Shown here: positions 34,292-43,372 of the stretch, piece by piece
Position numbering within the stretch: position 1 is the first letter of the stretch
Layout: each line of letters opens with the position of its first letter
Source of the DNA: Diaminobutyricibacter sp. McL0608
Lineage (GTDB): Bacteria; Actinomycetota; Actinomycetes; Actinomycetales; Microbacteriaceae
Reading direction: 5' to 3'
Assembly: GCF_039613825.1 (NCBI RefSeq)
Contig: NZ_CP154826.1
Span: 124,001 to 188,000 of the forward strand
Length of the DNA: 64,000 nt
The notes under the pieces: model-generated
Told to the model about the DNA's origin: nothing
The model's database searches: none
Seen by the model: only the letters and a program-made list of their open reading frames with translations
Made by a program: the position numbers and the translations under genes

Positions 34292-34600
34292 GTCGATGGA
34301 TCGTCGTCGACGCAGGTGAAGGCGGGTGAGGATGTTCGGATCCTGATCACGGCCGACTCGCCCGACCGGGGGTTGCCCATCGCGACTCTCGCCACAGACT
34401 TGACCGGTGCCGGGTTGCTCGGCGACCCGATCGCTGTCACCCCTGCGCCTCACGTGTCGATCGCTCAGCAATCCCGGTTCGACCGGCCCGGAACGTACTT
34501 CATCGCGGCCGGGGTCACCGCGCAAGGCGGTCTCGACGCGGGAGTGGCTGTTGGTCGCGGCCACAACATCGCGCGGGCAGATGTCACGGTGACCGAGTGA
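34292..34600 (+). pseudogene. C-terminal fragment of a PKD-like/esterase-type protein fused to the AKR remnant
   Basis: The remnant frame continues into VKAGEDVRILITADSP…FDRPGTYFIAAGVTAQGG…GRGHNIARADVTV. This looks like the beta-sandwich tail seen at the end of some actinobacterial tannase/feruloyl-esterase-like hydrolases. No catalytic part is present. I judge it a gene scar, although the hybrid 122-codon frame is open and could still be translated. Confidence 0.5.
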
Positions 34601-34675
34601 CGGTTGCCGCATTGCCGAAAAACGGGAATGGTCGGGGGTGAGGCGCGTCTCGTTGCGGCATAGCCCGTCTGTGAC

Positions 34676-34687
34676 GGTTTCGAAACC
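34676..34687. promoter_or_regulatory. Palindrome upstream of the second LacI gene
   Basis: GGTTTCGAAACC is a perfect 12-bp palindrome with a central CG, 20 bases before the start codon. It is a likely LacI-family autoregulatory site. GACACT (34695-34700) may be the -10 box. Confidence 0.5.
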
Positions 34688-34707
34688 ACTGTGAGACACT
34701 ACATTCC

Positions 34708-35700
34708 ATGAGGCGTGCCACCATCTATGACGTGGCCCGTCAGGCGGGTGTCTCGCATCAGACGGTGACCAGATTCCTCAACGGGTTCGAGGGGATTCGC
34801 CCCGAGACGCGTGAAAAAGTTCAGGCGGCTCTCGCTGAGTTGAATTACCGTCCGAACGGCGCCGCGCGCTGGTTGAGGTCGCGACAGTCGAACAGGATCG
34901 GTGTTCTCGCTCACCGCATGGAGCTTTCGGGTCCGGGCCGCATAATCGTGGGCGCGAACGCCGCGGCGCGCAGCCGTGGGTTCGTGCTCGACATCGCGTC
35001 GATGGACGGCGAAGACGCCGCCTCGGTCGATGCCGCTCTCGATCTGGTGATGGAGCACCAGATCGCCGGCGTGTTCGCTACGGCACAGACTGATGTTGTG
35101 CGGGCGGCGGTCGCAAACCGCGCCATCGACATCCCGATCGCCATCGACTCCGGCGAGGGTCTGGCCTCGGCGGGCGATAATCCGCGCGCGCACCCGGGCC
35201 TGCTGGCGGCTGCGCACCTGGCCGAGCTCGGTCATCGACGGGTTGCGTTCGTGAACGGGCCGAGCATGTGGATCGCTTCGGGGGAGCGTCGGACGGGGTT
35301 CCTCGACGAGGTGGCCGCGCGTGGTCTCGAGCTGGTGTGGGAAACGGAAGGCGACTGGTCTGCCGAGTCGGGCTACCGCGCGTCGCGGGAGCTCCCAGAG
35401 GATGTGACGGCGGTCGCGCTTGCAAATGACAGCATGGCGATCGGTTTCATCTTCGGTCTCGCCGAGCGAGGCATCCGGGTGCCCGAGGGCGTCAGTGTGA
35501 TCGGGATGGACGACTCCCCCGAGTCGCGTTTCCACCTGCCATCGCTGTCGACCATCCGCCTCGACTTCGAGGGGGAGGGTGCGTACCTGATGAATGTTCT
35601 CATCGCGAACATCGAGGGCGAAAGCGTCGCCGACGTCCCTGGCTACGAACTGCCTGAGCTTGTAGCTCGCGGTTCCACTGCGCCCATCGCTGCAAAATAA
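34708..35700 (+). CDS. LacI-family regulator of the beta-galactoside locus
   Basis: A 330-aa protein with the helix-turn-helix TIYDVARQAGVSHQTVTRFLNGFEGIRPETREKV (residues 5-38). The hinge has RPNGAARWLRSRQSNRIGVLA and a sugar-sensing domain to the end. It is followed, after a gap holding twin palindromes, by a GH42 gene and an importer. It most likely represses them in the absence of a galactoside. The sensor ligand is inferred. Confidence 0.88.
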   Translation: MRRATIYDVARQAGVSHQTVTRFLNGFEGIRPETREKVQAALAELNYRPNGAARWLRSRQSNRIGVLAHRMELSGPGRIIVGANAAARSRGFVLDIASMDGEDAASVDAALDLVMEHQIAGVFATAQTDVVRAAVANRAIDIPIAIDSGEGLASAGDNPRAHPGLLAAAHLAELGHRRVAFVNGPSMWIASGERRTGFLDEVAARGLELVWETEGDWSAESGYRASRELPEDVTAVALANDSMAIGFIFGLAERGIRVPEGVSVIGMDDSPESRFHLPSLSTIRLDFEGEGAYLMNVLIANIEGESVADVPGYELPELVARGSTAPIAAK

Positions 35701-35760
35701 CCATCTGGTCACGACCCTTGTGCCAGTGTCGCAAGGCTGTGTAGCGTGACAGTCATCCAA

Positions 35761-35810
35761 AATGTTGTCGACAACATTGCTCGCCCAGGCTTGGAATGTT
35801 GTCGACAACA
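35761..35810. promoter_or_regulatory. Twin perfect operators upstream of the GH42 gene
   Basis: AATGTTGTCGACAACATT (35761-35778) is an 18-bp perfect palindrome. TGTTGTCGACAACA (35797-35810) repeats its 14-bp core. The centres are 34 bases apart, about three helical turns, which suits cooperative binding of a LacI-family protein just upstream of the start codon at 35835. Confidence 0.75.
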
Positions 35811-35834
35811 GCGAAATCTCGCAGAAGGTCGACG

Positions 35835-37937
35835 ATGACTCAGATCCCTCAGTTCTCTGGTGTGCTCTTCGGAGCTGCCTACTACGCCGAGTACCAGGAA
35901 GAGGGGACGCTCGATCGTGACCTCGACCTGATGGTGGAGGCGGGATTCACTGTCATCCGGGTGGGCGAGTCGGTCTGGTCGACGTGGGAGCCGCGAAACG
36001 GTGAGTTCGACCTGGACTGGCTGCAGCCGGTGTTGGACGGGGCGCACGCGAGGGGCATCTCAGTCGTCCTCGGCACGCCGACGTACGCGATCCCGCCGTG
36101 GTTGCAGACGTTGCACCCCGAGATCGCCGCCATCGCCGCCGACGGCCACCCGATCGGATGGGGAGCGCGTCAGGAGATGGACCAGTCGATCCCCGTCTAC
36201 CGCTGGTACGCCGAACGGATCATCCGCAAAGTCATCGCGCGCTACGCCGATCATCCGGCCGTGATCGGTTACCAGGTCGACAACGAGCCCGGCAACAACC
36301 TGGCGCACAACGAAACCACCTTCCAGGCGTTCGTCGCCTGGCTGCGCGCCCGCTACGGCACAGTCGAGCGCCTCAACGAGGAGTGGGGTCTCGTCTACTG
36401 GTCGCACCGGATAGCCGAATGGTCCGAACTCTGGCGACCGGGCGGCAACCTGATGCCGCAGTACCAGCTCGAGTGGAGGCGCTTCCAGGGCGAGCAGGCC
36501 ACCGATCTGATCGCGTGGCAGGCCGGGATCGTCCGCGAGTATGCTCGCGACGAGCAGTTCGTCACGACCTGCATCTCGTACTCGCGGCCGCAGATCTCGG
36601 ATGACGAGCTCGCCGCCTCGCTTGATATCACCGCGGGCAACCCGTACTACTTGATGCAGGACGGACTCTCCGCCGATGTGGATCTTCCCCGACGGGTCGA
36701 ATGGTGGCATTCAGGTCCGTGGGCGCTGTTCCAGTGGGGCGACCGGGCTTTCTCTTCGGCGCAGGAGCGATTTCTTGTCACCGAGACGAACGCTCAGTCG
36801 ATCGGGGGTCCGTGGCAGAACCAGCCGCCGTATCCGGGTCAGATCAAGCAGGCCGCGTTCGCCCTGATCAGCCGAGGCGCCCGCATGATCGAGTACTGGC
36901 ACTGGCACACCCTGCACTTCGGCGTCGAGACGTATTGGGGCGGCATCCTTCCGCACAGCCAGCGGCCCGGTCGCATCTATCACGAGGTGGCGGAACTCGG
37001 GGCAAGCCTCAAACGTATCGGGGGAGCGCTCGACGACTTCGATCCCGACGCGGACGTCCTGATTCTCTACTCGACTGACACAAAATGGTCGTTCGACTTC
37101 TTCCCGCCCCTTGCGACGGAAGACGGCGAACCGGACCGGCGCTCGTACGCGCACATCGTCGATGCCTTCTACCGCGGCTTGAGCGAGGTGGGCGCTCAGG
37201 TGCGCGTTCAGCACACCCGCCAGTTCGTCGAGCAGGATGCGGCCGCGCTCGTAGCGCGCTATCCGGTCCTCGTTGCCGCGGCGGAATATGTGGCCGATGA
37301 TGCCACTCTCGATGCGCTTCGCGCTTATGCTGAGGCCGGCGGGCACCTCGTACTCGGCATCCGTACTGGTTACGGCGACGAGCTCGCGCGCGCCCGTCGT
37401 GGCGTTGCCCCCGACCGCCTGCACGACGCGGCCGGGGTCTGGTACGACGAGTACAGCAACCTAGCCGAGCCCCTCGCTGTGACAGCGGCTGGCGTCGGCT
37501 TCGAACTCGAGCCCGGTTCACAGGCGACCGCCTGGCTCGATGTGCTGAACGTCGACACCGCGGAAGTCCTGGTCGAGTACGAGCCGACCGAGCTCGGGGC
37601 GAGCGCCGCGATCACTTCGGCTGCGTTCGGGGCGGGCCGGATAACGTATATCGGCACCGTTCCCAACCGGCCTCTCGCGCGCAGTATCGCCCGCTGGCTG
37701 GTGCCGTCCACCGCATCCGGGTACTGGCGTACGGAACTTCCGGTCACGGTCAGTACCGGCCGATCCGGCGACCACTCGGTCGTCTTCGTGCACAACTGGT
37801 CGGCAACGACGCACTCGGTGACCGTACCCGACGACTGCACCCACATCGAAACCGGTGAGCCAATCGCTGCCGGATTCCGTTTCATCCTCGAACCGCGCGA
37901 TGTCGCCGTGTTCGAGGTCACCGGTTCACACGCGTGA
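35835..37937 (+). CDS. Glycoside hydrolase family 42 beta-galactosidase, copy 1
   Basis: The 700-aa GH42 enzyme has a TIM barrel at residues 1-385 with acid/base E151 in VDNEPGN and nucleophile E317 in LVTETNAQ. A trimerisation domain (about 395-610, with LILYSTDTKW) and a C-terminal beta domain follow. It has no signal peptide, so it hydrolyses imported galactosides. The ATG at 35835 follows GAAGGT and removes a spurious 13-residue extension. It does not carry the cysteine cluster seen in copy 2. Confidence 0.88.
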   Translation: MTQIPQFSGVLFGAAYYAEYQEEGTLDRDLDLMVEAGFTVIRVGESVWSTWEPRNGEFDLDWLQPVLDGAHARGISVVLGTPTYAIPPWLQTLHPEIAAIAADGHPIGWGARQEMDQSIPVYRWYAERIIRKVIARYADHPAVIGYQVDNEPGNNLAHNETTFQAFVAWLRARYGTVERLNEEWGLVYWSHRIAEWSELWRPGGNLMPQYQLEWRRFQGEQATDLIAWQAGIVREYARDEQFVTTCISYSRPQISDDELAASLDITAGNPYYLMQDGLSADVDLPRRVEWWHSGPWALFQWGDRAFSSAQERFLVTETNAQSIGGPWQNQPPYPGQIKQAAFALISRGARMIEYWHWHTLHFGVETYWGGILPHSQRPGRIYHEVAELGASLKRIGGALDDFDPDADVLILYSTDTKWSFDFFPPLATEDGEPDRRSYAHIVDAFYRGLSEVGAQVRVQHTRQFVEQDAAALVARYPVLVAAAEYVADDATLDALRAYAEAGGHLVLGIRTGYGDELARARRGVAPDRLHDAAGVWYDEYSNLAEPLAVTAAGVGFELEPGSQATAWLDVLNVDTAEVLVEYEPTELGASAAITSAAFGAGRITYIGTVPNRPLARSIARWLVPSTASGYWRTELPVTVSTGRSGDHSVVFVHNWSATTHSVTVPDDCTHIETGEPIAAGFRFILEPRDVAVFEVTGSHA

Positions 37938-37965
37938 CCGGATCACCAAGAGAAAGAGAACGCTC

Positions 37966-39324
37966 ATGAGGAAGAAAGCACCGAGAAAAGCGGTCGTGCT
38001 TGGCACCGGCCTCCTGGCTGTCGCCCTCGCGCTGACCGGATGCACGGGTGGCGGCGGAACGTCGAATACAACGACCAAGCCGGTATCGCAGTCTGAGATC
38101 GACAAGGCGATGACGACACCGACCACGCTCACGTTCTGGACCTGGGTTCCGAACATCAAGGACGAGGTCGCCCTCTTCGAGAAGAAGTACCCGGCGATCA
38201 AGGTCGATGTCGAGAACGTCGGTCAGGGAGCTCCGCACTACCAGAAACTGCGTACCGCGCTGAAGGCGGGCAAGGGCGCCCCGGATGTGGCGCAGATGGA
38301 GTTCCAGTACATCTCGTCGTTCACGGTGACCGACAGTCTGCTCGATCTCACTCCGTATGGCGCGTCCAGCCTGGGCAGCGAGTACGTGCCCTGGGTATGG
38401 AACCAGGTCAAGCAGAACAACGGGGTCTATGCCATCCCGCAGGACTCAGGCCCGATGGGCAACCTGTACCGCAAGGACATCCTCGACAAGGCCGGCATCG
38501 CCACACCGCCGACGACGTGGGATGAATACGCTGCGGATGCTGCGACGGTGAAGAACAAGACCGGCGTGTACATGTCTGACCTTGCCTCGAGCCAGGCCGG
38601 CCAGATGCTCGGACTGCTGTGGCAGGCCGGCGTCAAACCCTTCGGATATGACGGAAGCAAGGGCGTGAAGGTCGACGTCAACAGTGCGGAGGCGAAGAAG
38701 GTCGCGTCGTACTGGCAGGGCCTGATCCAGAAGGGATACGTCTCGACCGACCCCGACTTCACCGACAGCTGGTACCAGGGTCTGGCCAACGGCAAGTACG
38801 CCGGATGGCTGACCGCGGCGTGGGCTCCCGTCTTCCTGCAGGGCACGGCGGCGAAGACCTCTGGTCTCTGGCGCGCCGCCCCGCTGCCGCAGACCCCCGG
38901 CACGAAGGCAGCATCCGGCAACTGGGGTGGATCGTCCGACGCCGTTCTGAAGACGACGAAGAATCCGATCGCCGCCTACGAACTCGCCAAGTTCATCAAC
39001 AACGACCCTGAGTCCACGCTCATGTTCGCGAACAAGCAGTTCCTGTTCCCGACACTGAACGCGACGTTGAAGGATCCTGCGTTCGTCGACCAGGCGGCTC
39101 CGTTCTACGGCGGCCAGAAGGTGAACGCCCTGTTCGCGAACATTTCGACCACCGTCGACACGAAGTTCGACTGGCTGCCCTACATGGACTATGCCTACTC
39201 GAGCTATACCGAGACGATGGGCAAGGCGCTCGCGGCGAAGGGCGATCTCTCTGCCGGGCTCGACGCCTGGCAGAAGGCTCTCGTCACCTACGGGACCCAG
39301 CAGGGGTTCTCCGTCAACAAGTAA
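37966..39324 (+). CDS. Sugar ABC transporter solute-binding lipoprotein (galactoside system)
   Basis: A 452-aa protein with a lipoprotein signal (MRKKAPRKAVV…LTGC, lipobox Cys near residue 26). The family-1 binding fold is TTLTFWTWVPNIKDEVALFEKKYPAIKV…. AGAAAGAGAA precedes the ATG. The gene is 28 bases after the GH42 gene in the same direction. A stable hairpin follows it, separating it from the permeases. Confidence 0.9.
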   Translation: MRKKAPRKAVVLGTGLLAVALALTGCTGGGGTSNTTTKPVSQSEIDKAMTTPTTLTFWTWVPNIKDEVALFEKKYPAIKVDVENVGQGAPHYQKLRTALKAGKGAPDVAQMEFQYISSFTVTDSLLDLTPYGASSLGSEYVPWVWNQVKQNNGVYAIPQDSGPMGNLYRKDILDKAGIATPPTTWDEYAADAATVKNKTGVYMSDLASSQAGQMLGLLWQAGVKPFGYDGSKGVKVDVNSAEAKKVASYWQGLIQKGYVSTDPDFTDSWYQGLANGKYAGWLTAAWAPVFLQGTAAKTSGLWRAAPLPQTPGTKAASGNWGGSSDAVLKTTKNPIAAYELAKFINNDPESTLMFANKQFLFPTLNATLKDPAFVDQAAPFYGGQKVNALFANISTTVDTKFDWLPYMDYAYSSYTETMGKALAAKGDLSAGLDAWQKALVTYGTQQGFSVNK

Positions 39325-39330
39325 GACCTG

Positions 39331-39361
39331 GGGGTGGCGGGCACCGACTACCCGCCACCCC
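39331..39361 (+). terminator. Hairpin between binding-protein and permease genes
   Basis: GGGGTGGCGGG (39331-39341) pairs with CCCGCCACCCC (39351-39361) around a nine-base loop, seven bases after the stop codon and with no T-tract. Such intercistronic stems commonly stabilise or partly terminate transcripts so that the binding protein is made in excess of the permeases. Confidence 0.6.
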
Positions 39362-39393
39362 GCAGCGCACCTGGCCGAACAAGGGAGTTCATC

Positions 39394-40347
39394 ATGACCC
39401 AGTCCGTCGCACCTGCCTCGGTGCAGGCGCGTGAGCACGCTCAGCAGCAACGGCCGAAGCGCAGTGCGAACAAACGACGGCTGAACATCGCCGCATACCT
39501 GTTCGTGGCGCCCTTCATGATCGTCTTCGTCGTGATGCTGCTGCTGCCGCTGTTCTACGCCGGATATCTCAGCTTGTTCACGACGCAGCTCATCGGTGGC
39601 CAGACCTTCGCCTGGTTCGCAAACTACGTGAGGGCGTTCACCGATCCCGACTTCCTCGCCGGTATCGGACGCATGGCCCTGTTCCTGGTCATCCAGGTGC
39701 CGATCATGCTGGCGCTCTCGCTGTTCTTCGCGCTGGCACTCGACAGCGGAAGGGTACGTGGGTCCGTAGCGCTCCGGCTGCTGATCTTCCTGCCGTTCGC
39801 TGTTCCCGGCGTGGTCGCCACGTTGATGTGGGGTTACCTCTACGGCAATGACTTCGGTCCCATCGCCCAGACGTTCCGGGCCATCGGGCTCGCAGCGCCC
39901 GACCTTCTGAGCGACCAGAACATGCTCGGCTCGATGATGAACATCGTCACCTGGGCTTTCGTCGGCTACAACATGATCATCATGTACGCCGCCCTGCGCT
40001 CCATCCCGACGGAGCTCTTCGAGGCTGCGGAGATCGATGGGGCCAGTCAATGGCGGGTGGCGTGGAGCATCAAGATCCCTGGCATCCGGCCGGCGATCAT
40101 CCTGACCGTGATCTTCTCGATCATCGGCACCTTCCAGCTGTTCAACGAGCCCAGCCTTCTGCACTCGCTCGCACCCAACGTCATCGACAACGGATACACG
40201 CCCAACTACTACGCGTACAACCTCGCGTTCACCAACCAGGACGTCAACTACGCCGCGGCCATCGCCTTCCTGCTCGGGATCGTGATCGCCGTCGTGTCCT
40301 ACGTCGTGCAACTTTCGGCCCAGCGGAGGGAGACCCGCAATGACTGA
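39394..40347 (+). CDS. Sugar ABC transporter permease (MalF type, galactoside system)
   Basis: The 317-aa protein has a basic cytoplasmic N-terminus and six hydrophobic segments. The EAA loop is EAAEIDGASQWRVAWSIKIPGI. AAGGGAG precedes the ATG. It overlaps the next permease by eight bases. It is closest in layout to the CUT1 importers of di- and oligosaccharides. Confidence 0.9.
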   Translation: MTQSVAPASVQAREHAQQQRPKRSANKRRLNIAAYLFVAPFMIVFVVMLLLPLFYAGYLSLFTTQLIGGQTFAWFANYVRAFTDPDFLAGIGRMALFLVIQVPIMLALSLFFALALDSGRVRGSVALRLLIFLPFAVPGVVATLMWGYLYGNDFGPIAQTFRAIGLAAPDLLSDQNMLGSMMNIVTWAFVGYNMIIMYAALRSIPTELFEAAEIDGASQWRVAWSIKIPGIRPAIILTVIFSIIGTFQLFNEPSLLHSLAPNVIDNGYTPNYYAYNLAFTNQDVNYAAAIAFLLGIVIAVVSYVVQLSAQRRETRND

Positions 40348-41281
40348 GACAGCAACGGACCAGATCGTGTCCACGCCCGGGGCGGCTGCCCCCAGACGGC
40401 GCGGCAGGCGCGGCGACACCCGGGGCTACGCCCGCGAGAGTCAGCGCAGCACACTCCTGACGGTGCTCTTGTGGATCTGTGCGCTCTACTTCCTGCTGCC
40501 GATCGTGTGGCTGTTCATCGCGTCGACCAAGAACAACGGCGATCTGTTCAGCACTTTCGGTTTCGCATTCGGGCGTTCGTTCGATCTGTTCACCAACATC
40601 GGAGCGGTGTTCACGACGCAGAACGGCATCTACCTCCAGTGGGCGCTCAACACCCTGATCTACGCCGTGGTGGCTGCGATCGGTGCCTCGCTCCTCGCGA
40701 CGATGGCTGGGTATGCCTTCGCCAAATACAAGTTCCCCGGGGCGCTGGTCATGTTCAGCATCGTGCTGGGCGCGATCATGATCCCGCTGACAGCGCTCGC
40801 CCTTCCGACCTATCTGATGTTCAGCCAGATCGGGATCACGAACACCCCGGCCGCTGTCATCGTGCCGTCGCTGGTGAGTCCGTTCGGCGTGTTCCTGATG
40901 CGTGTCTATGCCGCGGACGCGATCCCGGATTCGATGATCGAGGCCGGACGGGTAGACGGGGCCGGGGAGTTCCGCATCTTCTGGCAGGTGGGAATCCGGC
41001 TGCTCGGGCCAGGAATCGTCACCGTCTTCCTGTTCGCGTTGGTCGGCACGTGGAACAACTATTTCCTTCCGCTGATCATGCTCAACAGCTCCAGCCTGTA
41101 CCCCCTCACGGTCGGTCTCGCCCAGTTGCAGGCGACGAGCGCCGCCGGGGGAGGTTCGCAGGCGCTGTTCTCGGTCGTCATCACGGGGTCGCTCGTCTCG
41201 ATCATCCCGCTGGTCATCGCGTTCCTCTTCCTGCAACGCTATTGGACGACCGGACTTGCGAGCGGGAGTGTGAAGGAATGA
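40340..41281 (+). CDS. Sugar ABC transporter permease (MalG type, galactoside system)
   Basis: A 313-aa protein with six hydrophobic segments and the EAA loop EAGRVDGAGEFRIFWQVGIRLL, where the first motif residue series is EAG rather than EAA. No ATPase gene follows, so a shared ATPase is needed, as for the importer at 24.9-28.0 kb. It overlaps the second GH42 gene by four bases (ATGA). Confidence 0.9.
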   Translation: MTETATDQIVSTPGAAAPRRRGRRGDTRGYARESQRSTLLTVLLWICALYFLLPIVWLFIASTKNNGDLFSTFGFAFGRSFDLFTNIGAVFTTQNGIYLQWALNTLIYAVVAAIGASLLATMAGYAFAKYKFPGALVMFSIVLGAIMIPLTALALPTYLMFSQIGITNTPAAVIVPSLVSPFGVFLMRVYAADAIPDSMIEAGRVDGAGEFRIFWQVGIRLLGPGIVTVFLFALVGTWNNYFLPLIMLNSSSLYPLTVGLAQLQATSAAGGGSQALFSVVITGSLVSIIPLVIAFLFLQRYWTTGLASGSVKE

Positions 41282-43275
41282 GCGTGTTCTGGTATGGCGG
41301 GGATTACAACCCGGAGCAGTGGCCGGCCGAGGTCTGGCGCGACGATGTGCGGCTGATGAACCGAGCCGGTGTGAACCTGGCGTCGGTCGGCATCTTCTCC
41401 TGGGCGCGCATCGAGCCGCGTGAAGGCGAGTTCGACTTCGCCTGGCTCGACGAGGTGCTCGACCTGTTGCATGCGGGAGGGGTGCGCGTCGACCTGGCCA
41501 CGGCCACAGCGTCACCGCCTCCGTGGCTGGCGATCGCGCATCCGGAGATCCTGCCCGTCACCGAGAACGGGGTGACGCTGTCGTCGGGGAGCCGGCAGGC
41601 CTACTGCCCGAGCTCGCCGGTGTACCGGCGCTACGCAGCTCGTCTCGTCGAGGCGATCGTAGAGCGATACGCTGACCATCCGGCGCTGGAGCTGTGGCAT
41701 GTCAACAACGAATACGGATGCCACGTCAGCCATTGCTACTGCGACACGTCGGCCGCCGCGTTTCGTGACTGGCTGGAATCGAAGTACGGCACGATCGAGT
41801 CGCTCAACGATGCCTGGGGCACCGCCTTCTGGTCGCAGCACTACGCGGCCTTCGACGAGATCCTGCCCCCGCGTGCAGCCCCGACGTTCAAGAACCCTAC
41901 CCAGGTGCTCGACTTCGATCGATTCAGCTCCGACGAACTGCTGGAATGCTACCGGGCTGAGGCAGCGATCATTCGCCGTGCCTCGTCCGTACCGATCACG
42001 ACCAACTTCATGGGATTCTTCAAGCACGCGGACTACTGGAAGTGGGCGCAGGAAGTCGACATCGTGTCCGATGACTCCTATCCCGACCCGGCCGACCCGC
42101 AATCGCCGGTCTACGGCGCCATGCAACGCGATCTGATGCGCTCGCTTGGTGGCGGAAAACCCTGGCTGCTGATGGAGCAGTCGCCTGGAGCGGTCAACTG
42201 GAGGGAACGCAACGCTGCGAAGCTTCCTGGCCAGATGCGAGCGTGGTCGTACCAGTGCATCGGGCGCGGCGCCGACGGCATCCTCTTCTTCCAGTGGCGA
42301 CAGGCGGTCGCCGGCGCAGAAAAGTTCCATGCGGGGATGGTGCCGCACGGCGGGACGGACACACGGGTCTTTCGCGAGGTCGAACAGCTCGGCGCGGAGT
42401 TGCGTGCGCTCTCCGAGATCGACGACCTGCTCGGCACCACCGTGGACGCGTCCGTCGCGATCGTCTTCGACTGGGACTCCTGGCGGGCCGTGGAACAGCA
42501 GGCCTCACCCACGGCGGTCAGCTACATCGCCGGGGTGTTCAGCTGGTATCGGGCCCTTGCTTCTGCCGGAGCGATGGTCGACTTCGTTCAGCCGTCCGAT
42601 GATCTCACCGCCCGTCGAGTGGTCGTCGTGCCGTCGTTGTTCGTTGCCGACGACGAGCAACTGGTCGCGCTCGACGCCTACGCGGCCGGCGGCGGAACGC
42701 TGGTCATCGGGTATCTCACGGCCATCGTCGACCCCGACCTGCACGTGCGGACGGGCGGGTATCTCGGCGCGCTCCGCGAGACACTCGGGGTCTGGATCGA
42801 GGAGTTCGCACCGCCGGCGTCCCCTGACCTCGCAGCCACGGGTGGAGGGACTCCGCGCGCGCTGGCGGTGCGAGGCGACCTCATCGGCGGGCTGGGAGCG
42901 GCATCGTTGTGGGGCGAATACGTCCGTGTCGATGCGGCCAGTGTTGACGCCGTCTTCGAGGGAGGCGCGCTGCACGGCCAGCCGGCCGTCACCCACCACG
43001 ATCGCGGAGCAGGAACTGCCTGGTACGTCGCGACGCAACTCGACGACGCGCCACTCGGTGCCCTCGTCGACACGATCCTCGCCGCCGCGGGAGTGGATCT
43101 CCTGCCGAAGGTGACAGGGGTCGAGTTCATGCGTCGTGGAAACCACCTGCTGGCGATCAACCATTCTGCTGGGGCTGTCGTGCTCGATGTGTTCGGCACT
43201 GACATTCTCACCGGCGTGCGGGCTTCAGGGCTGACGCTCGCTCCTCAGGGCGTCGCCGTCGTGTCGGCGGGGTGA
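41278..43275 (+). CDS. Glycoside hydrolase family 42 beta-galactosidase, copy 2
   Basis: The 665-aa enzyme starts WYGGDYNPEQWP, a classical GH42 opening. The acid/base is E145 in VNNEYG and the nucleophile E300 in LLMEQSPG. C110, C148, C153 and C155 resemble the zinc cluster of thermophilic GH42 enzymes, and copy 1 lacks it. No signal peptide. The two copies differ throughout, so they are probably not a recent duplication and may have different linkage preferences. A 934-codon open frame reaching back to 40471 is a shadow of the permease. Confidence 0.88.
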   Translation: MSVFWYGGDYNPEQWPAEVWRDDVRLMNRAGVNLASVGIFSWARIEPREGEFDFAWLDEVLDLLHAGGVRVDLATATASPPPWLAIAHPEILPVTENGVTLSSGSRQAYCPSSPVYRRYAARLVEAIVERYADHPALELWHVNNEYGCHVSHCYCDTSAAAFRDWLESKYGTIESLNDAWGTAFWSQHYAAFDEILPPRAAPTFKNPTQVLDFDRFSSDELLECYRAEAAIIRRASSVPITTNFMGFFKHADYWKWAQEVDIVSDDSYPDPADPQSPVYGAMQRDLMRSLGGGKPWLLMEQSPGAVNWRERNAAKLPGQMRAWSYQCIGRGADGILFFQWRQAVAGAEKFHAGMVPHGGTDTRVFREVEQLGAELRALSEIDDLLGTTVDASVAIVFDWDSWRAVEQQASPTAVSYIAGVFSWYRALASAGAMVDFVQPSDDLTARRVVVVPSLFVADDEQLVALDAYAAGGGTLVIGYLTAIVDPDLHVRTGGYLGALRETLGVWIEEFAPPASPDLAATGGGTPRALAVRGDLIGGLGAASLWGEYVRVDAASVDAVFEGGALHGQPAVTHHDRGAGTAWYVATQLDDAPLGALVDTILAAAGVDLLPKVTGVEFMRRGNHLLAINHSAGAVVLDVFGTDILTGVRASGLTLAPQGVAVVSAG

Positions 43276-43359
43276 GTAGAACATCCGAACTCGGGACGAT
43301 GAGGAAGTGGCGGGCTTTCCGTGTCCTGACAGTCACTCCCTCGGGCGCGCGGACCGGCC

Positions 43360-43372
43360 TACCGTTGAGAGC
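43360..43372 (+). promoter_or_regulatory. Probable leaderless -10 region of the aldo/keto reductase gene
   Basis: TACCGT (43360-43365) lies seven bases before the ATG at 43373, with no Shine-Dalgarno sequence. The duplicated remnant at 34.2 kb has CACCGC at the matching position, so its promoter has decayed. Confidence 0.4.

Noticed and set aside
38446-40419. Minus-strand open frame of 657 codons opposite the importer genes
   Set aside because: It is antisense to a clear binding protein and permease, and its composition is typical of a shadow frame.
40471-41277. N-terminal extension of the second GH42 frame
   Set aside because: It is an alternate-frame reading of the permease; the GH42 fold begins at MSVFWYGGDYNPEQWP (41278) with an ATGA overlap.
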